Shown: positions 8,382 to 17,282, counted from the stretch's first letter. The stretch is 64,000 nt of DNA from Burkholderiales bacterium (GCA_016185015.1 JACPOI010000002.1:62001-126000), one strand, 5' to 3'. The notes: generated by a model from the letters alone, not told the origin. Numbers and translations: made by a program.

Positions 8382-9733
8382 CCCTCGTCAGCCTCTTTGT
8401 CCACCGGTAGCAGGGCCTGCGCCTGCGTCTCGGGCAGGGCCTCGACCTGGCGCAGCGCACGCTTCATGACATTGCTGCGGGTTTCGGCCTGCTGCAGCGT
8501 ATTGAGCACGGTCTCGGTCTGCGACTTGACCTTGGCCAGCACGTCGCCGAACTTGCCGAACTCGGTCTTGACGGCGCCCAGCACCTGCCAGACCTCGCTG
8601 GAACGTTTTTCCAGCGCCAGCGTGCGAAAACCCATCTGCAGGGAACTGAGCATGGCCAGCAGCGTGGTGGGGCCGGCCAGGGTGATGCGGTGCTCGCGCT
8701 GCAAGGCCTCCATCAGGCCGGGGCGGCGCAGCACCTCGGCGTACAGGCCTTCGGTGGGCAGGAAGAGGATGGCGAAATCCGTGGTGTAGGGCGGCTCGAT
8801 GTACTTCTCGGCAATCGACTTCGCTTCGAGCCGGATGCGCGCCTCCAGCGCCTTGGCGGCGGCCTCGGCCGCCACGGCATCGGCACGCTGCTGCGCGTCG
8901 AGCAGGCGCTCGTAGTCCTCGTTCGGGAACTTGGCGTCGATGGGCAGCCACAGCGGCGAGCCATCGTCCGACTTGCCCGGCAGCTTGATGGCGAAGTCCA
9001 CCACGTTCTTGCTGCCCGGACGCGTGGCGATCTGCGCGGCGTACTGGTCAGGCACGAAGACCTGCTCCAGCAGGCCGGCCAGCTGCGCCTCGCCGAACAT
9101 GCCGCGCGTCTTCACGTTGGTCAGCAGGTGTTTGAGGTCACCCACACCGGCCGCCAGGGTCTGCATCTCGCCCAGGCCCTTGTGCACCTGCTCCAGGCGC
9201 TCGGCCACCTGCTTAAAGCTCTCGCCCAGGCGCGCGTGCAAGGTGGTCTGCAGCTTCTCGTCCACCGTGGCGCGCATCTCGTCGAGCTTGGCGATATTGG
9301 TCTGCTGCAGCTGGGCCAGTTGGGCTTCCAGGGTGGCGCGCACCTCGGACATGCGCCGCGCGTTGGATTCGCTGAGGGCTTCGAGACGTTGCGCCAGGGT
9401 GTCCGACAGGGTCTTCTGCAACAGCGCCAGCTGCTGGCCGAAGGCGTCGATCTGCGTGTTCTGCGTGCGCGTGGCCTCGGCGCCCTGCTGTACCAACGTC
9501 TGCTGGAAGGTCGCCAGGTTCTGCGTCAGCTCCTGGCGCGAAGCGCGCGCCGATTCGCTGATCTCCTGGCGCAGCCCGCGCGACAGCTGTTCGGCGGCCT
9601 GCGCCGACTTCGCGTCCTCGCGGCGCAACACGAGTGCCAGCAGCAGCACCAGATTCAAGACGCCCAGCACCAGCAGGGCCCAGAACACGACTGAGTTCAA
9701 ACCGTTTTCCTCCAGACCCCTATTGTGATTCAT
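8378..9733 (-). CDS. rmuC: DNA recombination protein RmuC
   Basis: About 451 aa. RmuC limits recombination at inverted repeats and is thought to be a nuclease-like protein. The order is a single N-terminal membrane segment (FWALLVLGVLNLVLLLALVL), a long coiled coil of about 150 residues (ASRQELTQNLATFQQTL to the HARLGESFKQVAERLEQVH region), then the conserved RmuC domain with RGMFGEAQLAGLLEQV, DFAIKLPG, LPIDAKFPNEDYERL and ILFLPTEGLYAEV. The ATG at 9733 was chosen; another in-frame ATG lies six codons upstream. It is divergent from marR with 73 bp between starts and leads the MFS gene by a GTGA overlap. Confidence 0.93.
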   Translation of the reverse strand: MNHNRGLEENGLNSVVFWALLVLGVLNLVLLLALVLRREDAKSAQAAEQLSRGLRQEISESARASRQELTQNLATFQQTLVQQGAEATRTQNTQIDAFGQQLALLQKTLSDTLAQRLEALSESNARRMSEVRATLEAQLAQLQQTNIAKLDEMRATVDEKLQTTLHARLGESFKQVAERLEQVHKGLGEMQTLAAGVGDLKHLLTNVKTRGMFGEAQLAGLLEQVFVPDQYAAQIATRPGSKNVVDFAIKLPGKSDDGSPLWLPIDAKFPNEDYERLLDAQQRADAVAAEAAAKALEARIRLEAKSIAEKYIEPPYTTDFAILFLPTEGLYAEVLRRPGLMEALQREHRITLAGPTTLLAMLSSLQMGFRTLALEKRSSEVWQVLGAVKTEFGKFGDVLAKVKSQTETVLNTLQQAETRSNVMKRALRQVEALPETQAQALLPVDKEADEG

Positions 9734-9761
9734 GGCACGCAGCGGGATCACCCGGCAGACC

Positions 9762-9778
9762 TGAGGGACTATCCCTCA
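9762..9778. promoter_or_regulatory. Inverted repeat in the rmuC-marR interval
   Basis: TGAGGGA (9762-9768) and TCCCTCA (9772-9778) form a perfect 7-bp inverted repeat around CTA. It lies between the divergent rmuC and marR starts, just upstream of the second palindrome, and is a candidate operator. Confidence 0.45.
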
Positions 9779-9782
9779 ATAC

Positions 9783-9799
9783 ATTTGTACAAATATAAT
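9783..9799 (+). promoter_or_regulatory. Palindrome ATTTGTACAAAT overlapping the marR -10
   Basis: ATTTGTACAAAT (9783-9794) is a perfect 12-bp palindrome of the size MarR-family proteins bind. It abuts a TATAAT (9794-9799) that sits 7 bp before the marR ATG at 9807, so the transcript may be almost leaderless. A protein bound here would block RNA polymerase. Autoregulation by the neighbouring MarR protein is inferred. Confidence 0.55.
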
Positions 9800-9806
9800 A
9801 AATCGC

Positions 9807-10325
9807 ATGAAGCCAGTACGCTCCCGGCGCCCGGGCCAGGTGGCCACGGCAGCGGCCCACACAGACAGCGACCCTGCGATCCAGGCCCTGCGCAGGTTCC
9901 GCCAGATCTTCGCCACGGTGCGCACACATTTCCGCCAGGTCGAACAGATCACCGGCACCGGTGCGGCACAGCTGCGCGCCCTGAGCCTGCTGCGCGAGCA
10001 GCCGGGTTTGCGCATCAGCGCGCTGGCGCAAGCCATGGACATCCACCAGTCCACCGCCAGCAACCTCGTCAAGACCCTGGTCGAACGCAAGCTGGTCATC
10101 GGTGCCCGCAATGGCAGCGATGCCCGCGTGCTGCACCTCAACCTGCTGCCCGCCGGAGAAAAAGTGCTGCAACGCCTGCAGGGGCATTACATCGGCGTGC
10201 TGCCCCAGGCCCTGCAGACCCTGCCCCCGACCGTGCTCCGGCGCCTGAACGCGGACCTGGACCTGCTGCTCGACGCCATGCAGGCCGATGACAGCGCAGC
10301 CAGGTCCCCGCTGGCCTCGCTCTGA
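9807..10325 (+). CDS. MarR family transcriptional regulator
   Basis: A 172-aa winged-helix regulator. The HTH core is LRISALAQAMDIHQSTASNLVKTLVERKLVIG, which reads as recognition helix HQSTASNLV followed by the wing GSDARVLHLNLLPAGEKV, typical of MarR. An N-terminal tail of about 25 residues rich in Arg and Ala precedes the fold. The antiporter gene starts 41 bp downstream, so the regulator may control it. The ligand is unknown. The palindrome at 9783-9794 in its own promoter suggests negative autoregulation. Confidence 0.88.
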   Translation: MKPVRSRRPGQVATAAAHTDSDPAIQALRRFRQIFATVRTHFRQVEQITGTGAAQLRALSLLREQPGLRISALAQAMDIHQSTASNLVKTLVERKLVIGARNGSDARVLHLNLLPAGEKVLQRLQGHYIGVLPQALQTLPPTVLRRLNADLDLLLDAMQADDSAARSPLASL

Positions 10326-10326
10326 C

Positions 10327-10346
10327 GCCCGGCATTGCTGCCGGGC
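10327..10346 (+). other. Hairpin between marR and the antiporter gene
   Basis: GCCCGGCA (10327-10334) pairs with TGCCGGGC (10339-10346) across a TTGC loop, directly after the marR stop. A T-tract is lacking, so it may stabilise or partly separate the two messages instead of ending transcription. Confidence 0.4.
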
Positions 10347-10365
10347 TCGTAAAAAAGGAGAGTCG

Positions 10366-11625
10366 ATGATCGACCTGATGCTCAACTGGTCCGAGTGGAT
10401 CAAGCCTTCGGCCGGCCTGCCCACCGTGCAGTGGGCGCTGCTGCTGGCCCTGGCCGCCGCCGCCGGACACCTGCTGCAGCGCTACCTGGGCCTGCCCAAG
10501 GTGCTGGGGTATTCGGCCGTGGGCGCCCTGGCCGGCTTCTCCGGCTACACCACGGCCAGCTGGCCGCTGGACGGCATCGCGCAGTTCATGGTGGAACTCG
10601 GCCTGTCCATCGTGCTGTTCGAGGCCGGTGGGCGCCTGTCGCTGCGCTGGTTGCGCCACAACCCCATGCTGCTGGCCCAGAGCCTGGGCGAAGCCCTGGC
10701 CACCTACCTCGCGACCTGGTGGGTGCTGCAGCTGTTCGGCGTCGACGAAGCCCTGCATGTCCCGCTGGCGTTGCTGATGGTTGCCACCGCGCCGACCGTG
10801 CTGATGCGGGTGGCCAGTGATTTGCGCGCCAGCGGCCCCGTGACCGACCGCGTCATCACCCTGGCAGCGCTCAACACCTTTTACGTGCTGGCCCTGGGCG
10901 GTGTCATGGCGCGCCTGCTAGGCCGTTCGGAAGCGACCCTGGCCGATGCCATCTACCCGGTCATCCTGCTGGTCGTGGCCTCGGTGCTGGTGGGTGCCTT
11001 GCTGGCCTACGCCCTGCGCAAGGCGCTGCAGCTCATGAGTCCGACCAGCGAGAACACCGCCGTGTTGCAGCTCTCGTTGATCGCCGCCGGCACGGCCCTG
11101 GCCGCGCACGTCGGCGGCTCCGCACCGCTGGCCGCCCTGCTGGCCGGCATCCTGCTCAAGACCCTGCACCCGCGCCCCTGGTCCTGGCCGCGCCAGTTCG
11201 GCACGGCTTCGGCCATCCTGACCATCCTGATGTTCGTGCTGGTCTCCATGGCCGCTGCCCAGGCGCCCTGGAACTGGGAAGCCTGGAGCCTGATCGCCGC
11301 CCTGGTGCTGGCACGCGCGCTGGCCAAGCTGGCAGCCATCGCCCTGGCGGGTTTTGGCAGCGGTGCCAGTCCGAGGCAGGCCCTGTGGACGGCCAGCGCC
11401 CTGTGGCCCATGTCGGCCGTCGCCTTGCTGCTGGTGTCCCAGTTTTCCGAATTTGCACCCGCTATCGGGCAGCCAGTGGCCGCCATTGCCATGCCGCTGA
11501 TCCTGTTCATGGAAGTGCTGGGTGCGCTCATGGCCATGCTGGCCCTGCAACGTGCCGGCGAAGCCGGACGCCCGCCGGCCATCCGGCGCGTCAAGCCCGA
11601 GGGAGAGAACCACGATGCCGCTTGA
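10366..11625 (+). CDS. Cation:proton antiporter (CPA2/KefB-like membrane domain)
   Basis: A 419-aa protein made of about 12 membrane segments and matching the Na+/H+ exchanger domain of the CPA2 family. Recognisable parts are [15 protein letters not shown] near residue 45, [19 protein letters not shown] (the family's GL.LLLFxxG.ELxL block), and the [18 protein letters not shown] region. There is no C-terminal TrkA-N domain, so it is a membrane domain only. The ATG at 10366 follows AAAAAAGGAG, a good ribosome site. Its last 11 bp overlap the start of the ligase gene. Ion specificity is unknown. Confidence 0.82.
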   Translation: MIDLMLNWSEWIKPSAGLPTVQWALLLALAAAAGHLLQRYLGLPKVLGYSAVGALAGFSGYTTASWPLDGIAQFMVELGLSIVLFEAGGRLSLRWLRHNPMLLAQSLGEALATYLATWWVLQLFGVDEALHVPLALLMVATAPTVLMRVASDLRASGPVTDRVITLAALNTFYVLALGGVMARLLGRSEATLADAIYPVILLVVASVLVGALLAYALRKALQLMSPTSENTAVLQLSLIAAGTALAAHVGGSAPLAALLAGILLKTLHPRPWSWPRQFGTASAILTILMFVLVSMAAAQAPWNWEAWSLIAALVLARALAKLAAIALAGFGSGASPRQALWTASALWPMSAVALLLVSQFSEFAPAIGQPVAAIAMPLILFMEVLGALMAMLALQRAGEAGRPPAIRRVKPEGENHDAA

Positions 11626-12748
11626 AGCCTTCCACCATTCCGAGGCCCTGACCCTGGGCGTGGAGCTGGAGCTGCAGCTCGTCAACACGCACGACTACGA
11701 CCTCGCGCCCTATGCCGACGACATGCTGCGCCTGATGGCCAAGCGCAAGCTACCGGGCAGCGTGGTGCCGGAGATGACCTCAAGCATGATCGAGATCTCC
11801 ACCGGCATCTGCCACTCGCCCTCGCACGTGCAGGAGGAACTGGGCCAGATCCGCGACGCGCTGGTGCAATGCGCCGACAAGCTCAACATCGCCGTGGTCG
11901 GCGGCGGCACCCACCCTTTCCAGCAGTGGCACGAGCGGCGCATCTACGACAAGCCGCGCTTCCGCCAGCTGTCCGAGCTCTACGGTTACCTGTCCAAGCA
12001 GTTCACCATCTTCGGCCAGCACGTGCACGTGGGCTGCCCGGACGCCGACAGCGCCCTGCTCATGCTGCACCGCATGTCGCGTTACATCCCGCACTTCATT
12101 GCCCTGTCGGCCTCCTCGCCCTACGTGCAGGGGCACGACACGGCTTTTGATTCGGCACGCCTGAACTCGGTGTTCGCCTTCCCGCTGTCGGGGCGTGCGC
12201 CCTTCGTGCTGAACTGGGACGACTTCAACGCCTACTTCAACAAGATGACGCGCACCGGCGTGGTCCGCAGCATGAAGGACTTCTACTGGGACATCCGCCC
12301 CAAGCCGGAGTACGGCACCATCGAGATCCGCGTCTTCGACACACCGCTCTCCATCGAGCGCGCCGCCGCGCTGGCCGGCTACGTGCAGGCTCTGGCCGCC
12401 TGGTTCCTGGAGGAAGCGCCGTTCGAGCCGGTGGAAGACGATTACCTGGTCTATACCTACAACCGCTTCCAGGCCTGTCGTTTCGGTTTGGACGCGGTCT
12501 ACGTGGACCCGGCCAGCGGAACCCACCTGCCGCTCAAGGAACACATCCTGGCCACGCTGGACCGGGTACAGCCCTACGCCATCACACCGGGCTCGGGGGC
12601 TGCTCTGGAACTGCTACGCCACAGCACCGAGCGCGGACTCAACGATGCCCGCTGGCTGCGCGATGCGCAGGCCAACGAGCAGTTGCTGGGCGAAGTCACG
12701 CGCCAGGCCGGCCTGCAGTTCCGCAAGGCTGGCACACGCGTGGCCTGA
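11615..12748 (+). CDS. ybdK: YbdK-type carboxylate-amine ligase (glutamate-cysteine ligase 2 family)
   Basis: A 377-aa member of the GCS2 ATP-dependent ligase family. E. coli YbdK shows weak glutamate-cysteine ligase activity, and the real substrates are uncertain. Visible motifs are [11 protein letters not shown] (ATP/metal-binding Glu pair) near the N-terminus, [27 protein letters not shown], and [17 protein letters not shown], all hallmarks of the family. The ATG at 11615 overlaps the end of the antiporter gene by 11 bp, so translation is coupled. It is convergent with the next gene, with one base between the stops. Confidence 0.9.
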   Translation: MPLEAFHHSEALTLGVELELQLVNTHDYDLAPYADDMLRLMAKRKLPGSVVPEMTSSMIEISTGICHSPSHVQEELGQIRDALVQCADKLNIAVVGGGTHPFQQWHERRIYDKPRFRQLSELYGYLSKQFTIFGQHVHVGCPDADSALLMLHRMSRYIPHFIALSASSPYVQGHDTAFDSARLNSVFAFPLSGRAPFVLNWDDFNAYFNKMTRTGVVRSMKDFYWDIRPKPEYGTIEIRVFDTPLSIERAAALAGYVQALAAWFLEEAPFEPVEDDYLVYTYNRFQACRFGLDAVYVDPASGTHLPLKEHILATLDRVQPYAITPGSGAALELLRHSTERGLNDARWLRDAQANEQLLGEVTRQAGLQFRKAGTRVA

Positions 12749-12749
12749 A

Positions 12750-13730
12750 TCAGCCCTTGAGCACCTGGGGGTTCAGGGGTGTCAGGCCCTTGCCCTTGCT
12801 GAAAAACTCGATCAGGTTGTCGGCTGCCAGCTTGGCCATGGCCTTGCGCGTGGGCACGCTGGAGCTGGCGATGTGCGGGGTCAGCACCACGTTGGGAACG
12901 GTCAGCAGGTCCGGATGCACTTTGGGTTCGCCCTCGAACACGTCCAGGCCGGCCGCGGCGATGCGCTTGTCACGCAGCGCCTGCGCCAGCGCTGCGTCGT
13001 CGACGATGCCGCCGCGCGCGATGTTGACCAGCGTCGCCGTGGGTTTCATCTGCGCCAGCTCGGCCGCGCCGATGGCGTGGTGCGAGGCGGCCGAGTATGG
13101 CAGCACCAGCACCAGGTGGTCGGCTGTCTTCAGCAGCTCTTCCTTGCTGACGTAACGGGCCTTGCACTCGGCCTCCGTCGCCGCATCCAGGCGCGAACGG
13201 TTGTGGTAGATCACGTTCATGCCGAAGCCCAGCGCACCGCGTTTGGCGATGCCCTGGCCGATGCGACCCATGCCGAGGATGCCCAGCGTGGCGCCATGGA
13301 TGTCGGAGCCGGCGAACATGTCGTAGCTCCACTTGGTCCAAAGACCGGCGCGCAGGTAATGCTCGCTCTCGGTGATGCGGCGGGCCGTGGCCATCACCAA
13401 CGCAAAGCCGAAGTCGGCCGTGGTCTCGGTCAGCACGTCGGGCGTGTTGGTGCCCAGCACACCATGTGCGGTCATGGCATCGATGTCGAAATTGTTGTAG
13501 CCCACGGCCATGTTGGCGCAGATCCTGAGCTTCGGACAAGCCGTCAGCACCTCGGCATCGATGCGCACGCTGCCGGTGGTGAAGGCGCCGTCCTTGTCGC
13601 GCAGATGCTCGATCAACTGCGCACCGGTCCAGGCCTCATCGGACGGGTTGGTCTCGACGTCGAAATGCTGCGAGAGATAGGCGATGGTTTCGGGAAAAAC
13701 GGCACGGGCGACAAGGATCTTCGGTTTCAT
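12750..13730 (-). CDS. 2-hydroxyacid dehydrogenase (D-glycerate/glyoxylate reductase type)
   Basis: A 326-aa NAD(P)-dependent D-isomer-specific 2-hydroxyacid dehydrogenase, closest in motifs to glyoxylate/hydroxypyruvate reductase GhrB and gluconate 2-dehydrogenase. The nucleotide fold shows GILGMGRIGQGIAKR. Catalytic residues lie in NIARGGIVDDAALAQAL (Arg), GLDVFEGEP (Glu region) and LTPHIASSS (His). The substrate loop has NMAVGYNNFDID. It probably reduces glyoxylate, hydroxypyruvate or 2-ketogluconate, which cannot be told apart here. It shares no operon with the ligase, and nhaD lies 45 bp upstream in the same direction. Confidence 0.88.
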   Translation of the reverse strand: MKPKILVARAVFPETIAYLSQHFDVETNPSDEAWTGAQLIEHLRDKDGAFTTGSVRIDAEVLTACPKLRICANMAVGYNNFDIDAMTAHGVLGTNTPDVLTETTADFGFALVMATARRITESEHYLRAGLWTKWSYDMFAGSDIHGATLGILGMGRIGQGIAKRGALGFGMNVIYHNRSRLDAATEAECKARYVSKEELLKTADHLVLVLPYSAASHHAIGAAELAQMKPTATLVNIARGGIVDDAALAQALRDKRIAAAGLDVFEGEPKVHPDLLTVPNVVLTPHIASSSVPTRKAMAKLAADNLIEFFSKGKGLTPLNPQVLKG

Positions 13731-13775
13731 GGTGCGGGTCTCGGGGGATGAGCGTTGTGGATGGGGGAAGCGATG

Positions 13776-15062
13776 TCAGTGCAGCAGATGGTATTCGGCA
13801 ATGTAGAACAGCGCACCGGCGAAATAGCCGATCAGGGCCAGGCCGCTGATCTTGCGCACGTACCAGAAGAAGTCGATCTTCTCCAGGCCCATGGCGGCCA
13901 CGCCGGCGGCCGAGCCGATGATCAGGATGGAGCCACCGGTGCCGGCGCAATAGGCCAGGAACTCCCAGAGGAAGCTGTCCGCCGGGTACTGCTGCAGGCT
14001 GTACATGCCCATGGAGGCGGCCACCAGGGGCACGTTGTCCACCACGGCGCTGACCAGGCCGATCAGCATGACGATGATGTCCTGGCGGCCCACGCGTTGG
14101 TCCAGCCATTGGGCGATCGAGGACAGGATATGGGTGTGCTCCAGCACCGCCACCGCCAGCAGGATGCCGATGAAGAAGACGATGGAGCTCATGTCGATGC
14201 GGGTCAGCGCACGCGCCAGCGTCAGGCGCTGCTTGGCCAGGTCGTCTTCCTTGTTCCGGTGCACGAGGTCACCAACCAGCCAGAGAATCCCCAGGCCGAA
14301 CAGGATGCCCATGAAGGGCGGCAGGTGCGTCACGGTCTTGAACACCGGCACCGCGACCAGGATGCCCAGGCCCATGAAAAACATCAGGTTGCGCTCGAAG
14401 GCGGTGGTCTCGGGCCCCTCGGCCAAGTCGGCACGTTTCGGTGCGATCACCGGGCGCGAGCCCAGCATGAAGCTGGTCACGGCCAGCGGCACCAGCAGGT
14501 TGATCAGCGAGGGGATGAACAGGCCCTTCATGATTTCCATCGCCGTGATCTGCCCGCCGATCCACAGCATGGTGGTGGTCACGTCGCCGATCGGCGTCCA
14601 GGCCCCGCCAGCGTTGGCCGCGATGACGATGATGCCGGCAAAGAACAGGCGATCCTCCCGCTGGTCCAACAACTTCTTCATCAGCGAAACCATGACGATG
14701 GTGGTGGTCAGGTTGTCCAGGATGGCGCTCAGGAAAAAGCTGACAAAACCGACCATCCACATCAGCGTGGAAAGCTTCTGGGTCTTGATGCGTCGGGTGA
14801 TGACCTCGAAGCCGTTGTGCGCGTCAACCACCTCGACGATGGTCATGGCCCCCATCAAGAAAAAGACGATCTGCGCGGTGCCCATAAGCGACTCGCTCAA
14901 TTCCCCGCCGACCTTGGTAGCGTCCCCGGTGGCCATGGCATAGATCGTCCACAACAGGCCGGCGCCCAGCAAGGCCGAGGCGGATTTGTTGATCTTGAGC
15001 GGATGCTCCAGGGCAATGGCCGCGTAGGCCAACACGAAAACGATGACCAGCAGGGTCAGCAT
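13776..15062 (-). CDS. nhaD: Sodium:proton antiporter NhaD
   Basis: A 428-aa member of the ion-transporter superfamily, NhaD family, which expels Na+ or Li+ for H+. It has about 12 membrane segments. The segment FFLSAILDNLTTTIVMV carries the conserved Asp-Asn of the transport path, and a related block SAVVDNVPLVAASMGM appears in the second half, consistent with the inverted-repeat fold. AANAGGAWTPIGDVTTTMLW is a further family block. A downstream dehydrogenase gene follows at 45 bp and could be co-transcribed. Confidence 0.9.
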   Translation of the reverse strand: MLTLLVIVFVLAYAAIALEHPLKINKSASALLGAGLLWTIYAMATGDATKVGGELSESLMGTAQIVFFLMGAMTIVEVVDAHNGFEVITRRIKTQKLSTLMWMVGFVSFFLSAILDNLTTTIVMVSLMKKLLDQREDRLFFAGIIVIAANAGGAWTPIGDVTTTMLWIGGQITAMEIMKGLFIPSLINLLVPLAVTSFMLGSRPVIAPKRADLAEGPETTAFERNLMFFMGLGILVAVPVFKTVTHLPPFMGILFGLGILWLVGDLVHRNKEDDLAKQRLTLARALTRIDMSSIVFFIGILLAVAVLEHTHILSSIAQWLDQRVGRQDIIVMLIGLVSAVVDNVPLVAASMGMYSLQQYPADSFLWEFLAYCAGTGGSILIIGSAAGVAAMGLEKIDFFWYVRKISGLALIGYFAGALFYIAEYHLLH

Positions 15063-15120
15063 GTGATGTCTCCTCTATTTCGCATCAGTTATTTTTGGGG
15101 CAATCCGCCCGGCCGGACAC

Positions 15121-15807
15121 TCAGTCCAGCCAGCGCGTGAATGAACTTGCTGGTTCACGCGGTGTGTGGAAATCGTTGACGATAGCAGAGCTGTCTGCAT
15201 GACCCAGTGCCATGCCGCAGACCAGCATTTCGTCGGGACCCGCCCCGATGTGCGGCAGGATGATCTTCGCAAATCCGTTCCAAGCGGCCTGCGGGCAGGT
15301 GTGCAGACCGCGCGCACGCGCCGCCAGCATGATGTTTTCCAGGAACATGCCGTAGTCCACCAGGGAACCGCGGCCCATGACACGGTCGAGCGTGAACATC
15401 AGGCCCACCGGCGCATCGAAGAAACGGAAATTGCGCTGGTGCTGGGCGTGCATCCTGTCCTTGTCGCCCTTGGTGATACCCAGCAAGCCGTACAGGCCCC
15501 AGCCGTTCTCGCGCCGGCGGTCGATGTAGGGGCTGACCCATTTCTCCGGGTAATAGTCGTATTCCTCGCGGTACTCGACGGCCAGCGAGGGATCGGCACG
15601 CAGGGCCTCGTGCGCGGCACACACCTTCTCCACCAGACTGTCGCGGCTGGCCCCCCGCAGCACGTAGACTTTCCAGGGCTGGGTGTTCGTCCCCGACGGT
15701 GCACGGCTGGCGAGTTGCAGGATGTCCTGGATGGTTTCAGGCGCCACAGCTTGCGGCGTGAAGGCGCGCACGGACATGCGCGTCTGGATGGCTTCATCAA
15801 CGGTCAT
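15121..15807 (-). CDS. Nitroreductase family protein
   Basis: A 228-aa FMN-dependent nitroreductase-fold enzyme. The N-terminal RMSVRAF and RAPSGTNTQPWKVYVL are the FMN-binding blocks seen in NfnB/BluB-like proteins, and the C-terminal part shows CGMALGHAD near residue 199. It likely reduces quinones, flavins or nitro compounds with NAD(P)H, and the natural substrate is unknown. Its start lies 4 bp after the stop of the thioesterase gene, so the two form an operon. Confidence 0.87.
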   Translation of the reverse strand: MTVDEAIQTRMSVRAFTPQAVAPETIQDILQLASRAPSGTNTQPWKVYVLRGASRDSLVEKVCAAHEALRADPSLAVEYREEYDYYPEKWVSPYIDRRRENGWGLYGLLGITKGDKDRMHAQHQRNFRFFDAPVGLMFTLDRVMGRGSLVDYGMFLENIMLAARARGLHTCPQAAWNGFAKIILPHIGAGPDEMLVCGMALGHADSSAIVNDFHTPREPASSFTRWLD

Positions 15808-15811
15808 GGGT

Positions 15812-16255
15812 TCAGGTCAGGGTTTCAAGAACAGCCCGCAAGGGGTCGGGTAAGGCAACGGGACGACGCGTCTGCCGGTCCACATACACGTGGACGAAAT
15901 GGCCTTGCGCCGCCGCCAGCTCTTCACCCTGCGCATACAGGCCGACCTCATAGCGCACGCTGGACTTGCCCAGTCGCGCGACACGGATGCCGGCCTCGAT
16001 GGTTTGCGGAAAAGACAGCGAGGCGAAATAGTTGCACTGGGTCTCGATCACCAGGCCGATGGTGTCGCCACCATGGATGTCGAGCACGCCGCGCTCGATC
16101 AGCCAGGCGTTGACGGCCGTATCGAACCAGCTGTAGTAGACGACGTTGTTGACGTGCCCGTAGACGTCGTTGTCCATCCAGCGTGTGGTGATGGTCCGGA
16201 AGGCCTTGTAGGCGCTGCGTGTCTCCGGGAGCGGTTTTTTTGTTTCGGTATTCAT
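15812..16255 (-). CDS. Acyl-CoA thioesterase (4HBT, YbgC/FadM type)
   Basis: A 147-aa hot-dog-fold thioesterase. [19 protein letters not shown] is the 4HBT signature with the catalytic Asp followed by GHVNN. The C-terminal [14 protein letters not shown] is also typical. It cleaves acyl-CoA thioesters in the cytoplasm, and chain specificity is unknown. The ATG at 16255 is preferred over a longer frame that reaches into poorly coding DNA. It precedes the nitroreductase gene by 4 bp. Confidence 0.85.
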   Translation of the reverse strand: MNTETKKPLPETRSAYKAFRTITTRWMDNDVYGHVNNVVYYSWFDTAVNAWLIERGVLDIHGGDTIGLVIETQCNYFASLSFPQTIEAGIRVARLGKSSVRYEVGLYAQGEELAAAQGHFVHVYVDRQTRRPVALPDPLRAVLETLT

Positions 16256-16433
16256 GCGCAGTCCCGATTCTGCCAGCCCACTTGCGCGGGTCTCAGCCCA
16301 AGTCAGCGCCGCCCGTACGCGAAAGCGACACGATCGGGAAGGGGCGGCTCCTGCACGGTCTTCTGCCCGATCGGTTCGCCTTAGCCCCCCCGCCATGCCG
16401 CCAACACCGTTTTTCTAGGGCGTCACCCCTAAA

Positions 16434-16450
16434 TTGCTGCAAAGCAGCAA
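16434..16450. promoter_or_regulatory. PhaR-like palindrome upstream of the phasin promoter
   Basis: TTGCTGCAAAGCAGCAA is a perfect inverted repeat with 7-bp arms around AAA. It fits the CTGC-N3-GCAG pattern reported for PhaR, the repressor of phasin genes. It ends 7 bp before the -35 element. Confidence 0.65.
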
Positions 16451-16457
16451 AAACCCC

Positions 16458-16485
16458 TTGCATTCGAAACGGAGCGTCCTAAAAT
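16458..16485 (+). promoter_or_regulatory. Promoter of the phasin gene
   Basis: TTGCAT (16458-16463) and TAAAAT (16480-16485) are spaced by 16 bp and precede the phasin ATG at 16546 by about 60 bp. The promoter lies between two similar TGC/GCA palindromes. Confidence 0.6.
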
Positions 16486-16493
16486 TGGTTTCA

Positions 16494-16508
16494 TGTTGCA
16501 ATGCAGCA
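16494..16508. promoter_or_regulatory. Second PhaR-like palindrome at the transcription start
   Basis: TGTTGCAATGCAGCA is an inverted repeat around AAT with one mismatch, of the same type as the site at 16434. It lies 8 bp after the -10, over the predicted transcription start, where a repressor would block initiation. Confidence 0.6.
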
Positions 16509-16545
16509 AAACAAGTTTCCAACCCCGTACTTCAAGGAGTTCCCT

Positions 16546-17085
16546 ATGCTGACCGTCGAACAAGTCCTGGCCGCCAACAAGGCCAATGTCGAAACCCTCT
16601 TTGGTCTGACCGGCAAAGCCTTCGAAGGCGTGGAAAAGCTGGTTGAACTGAATCTGGCCGCGTCCCGTGCCCTGCTGGCCGAATCCGCCAGCCAGACCCA
16701 GACCGTGCTGAACGCCAAGGACCCGCAAGAACTGCTGGCCCTGCAATCCGGCCTGCTGCAGCCGCTGAGCGAAAAAGCCGCCAGCTACAGCCGCGAGATC
16801 TATGACATCGCTGCCGTGACCAGCGCCGAATTCGGCAAGACCTTCGAAGCCCAGATCGCCGAAGCCCAGAAGAAATTCCTGGATGTGGTCGACAGCACGT
16901 CGCAGAACGCTCCGGCCGGCTCCGAAACCGCTGTGGCCCTGATGAAGAGCGCCGTCGCGGCTGCCAACAATGTGCTGGAAACGGCCCAGAAATCGGCCAA
17001 GCAGGCGGCTGCCCTGGCCGAGTCGAACTTCAAGGCGGCCACGGCCACCGTCGAGGCCGGCAAGGCAACGGCCAAGAAGCGTTAA
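16546..17085 (+). CDS. phaP: Phasin family protein (PHA granule coat)
   Basis: A 179-aa phasin of the PhaP1 type, an amphipathic helical protein that coats polyhydroxyalkanoate granules. It starts [37 protein letters not shown], which is read here as two parts: the LTVEQ start and the [12 protein letters not shown] core. The rest is nearly all helix, and the Ala/Lys-rich tail AGKATAKKR is typical. The ATG at 16546 follows AAGGAG. Codons upstream in the same frame run through the promoter and are not used. The flanking PhaR-like sites show that the cell probably makes PHA, although the synthase genes are outside the window. Confidence 0.92.
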   Translation: MLTVEQVLAANKANVETLFGLTGKAFEGVEKLVELNLAASRALLAESASQTQTVLNAKDPQELLALQSGLLQPLSEKAASYSREIYDIAAVTSAEFGKTFEAQIAEAQKKFLDVVDSTSQNAPAGSETAVALMKSAVAAANNVLETAQKSAKQAAALAESNFKAATATVEAGKATAKKR

Positions 17086-17133
17086 TTTTCAACGCAAAAC
17101 CGACCTTGGTTCTGGAAGCTTTCTTGATCAGCC

Positions 17134-17162
17134 TTTACAACAAGGGAAAACCCTGACATAAT
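17134..17162 (+). promoter_or_regulatory. Promoter-like sequence after the phasin gene
   Basis: TTTACA (17134-17139) and CATAAT (17157-17162) are separated by 17 bp. No open frame follows before the terminator at 17252-17279, so a transcript from here would be about 110 nt and non-coding. Confidence 0.45.
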
Positions 17163-17168
17163 TGGCTC

Positions 17169-17280
17169 ATCGAAAAACAAAGAGTTTTTGTTTTTCAACC
17201 GGTTGTCTCCTCGGGTCCTTTCGTAACCATCAGGTTCAGGGATCCCTTCAAAGCCCCGTCTCTGACGGGGCTTTTTTTTA
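17169..17280 (+). ncRNA. Candidate small RNA between phasin and patatin genes
   Basis: The predicted transcript starts near 17169, contains a 10-bp hairpin (GAAAAACAAA at 17172-17181 with TTTGTTTTTC at 17187-17196), then an unpaired CU-rich stretch, and ends in a strong intrinsic terminator. That is the layout of a short regulatory RNA. An alternative is that the region is only the long 3' UTR of the phasin message, which has no other terminator. No known RNA family was recognised. Confidence 0.35.
17252..17279 (+). terminator. Intrinsic terminator downstream of phasin
   Basis: AGCCCCGTC (17252-17260) and GACGGGGCT (17264-17272) form a 9-bp stem with a TCT loop, followed by eight T. It ends transcription from the phasin side and lies 3 bp beyond the stop of the convergent patatin gene. 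Confidence 0.88.
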
Positions 17281-17282
17281 TC

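Noticed and set aside
7176-8789. A long open frame antisense to the MFS and rmuC genes
   Set aside because: It runs across two real genes and their junction, and its product is Gln/His/Arg-rich without motifs.
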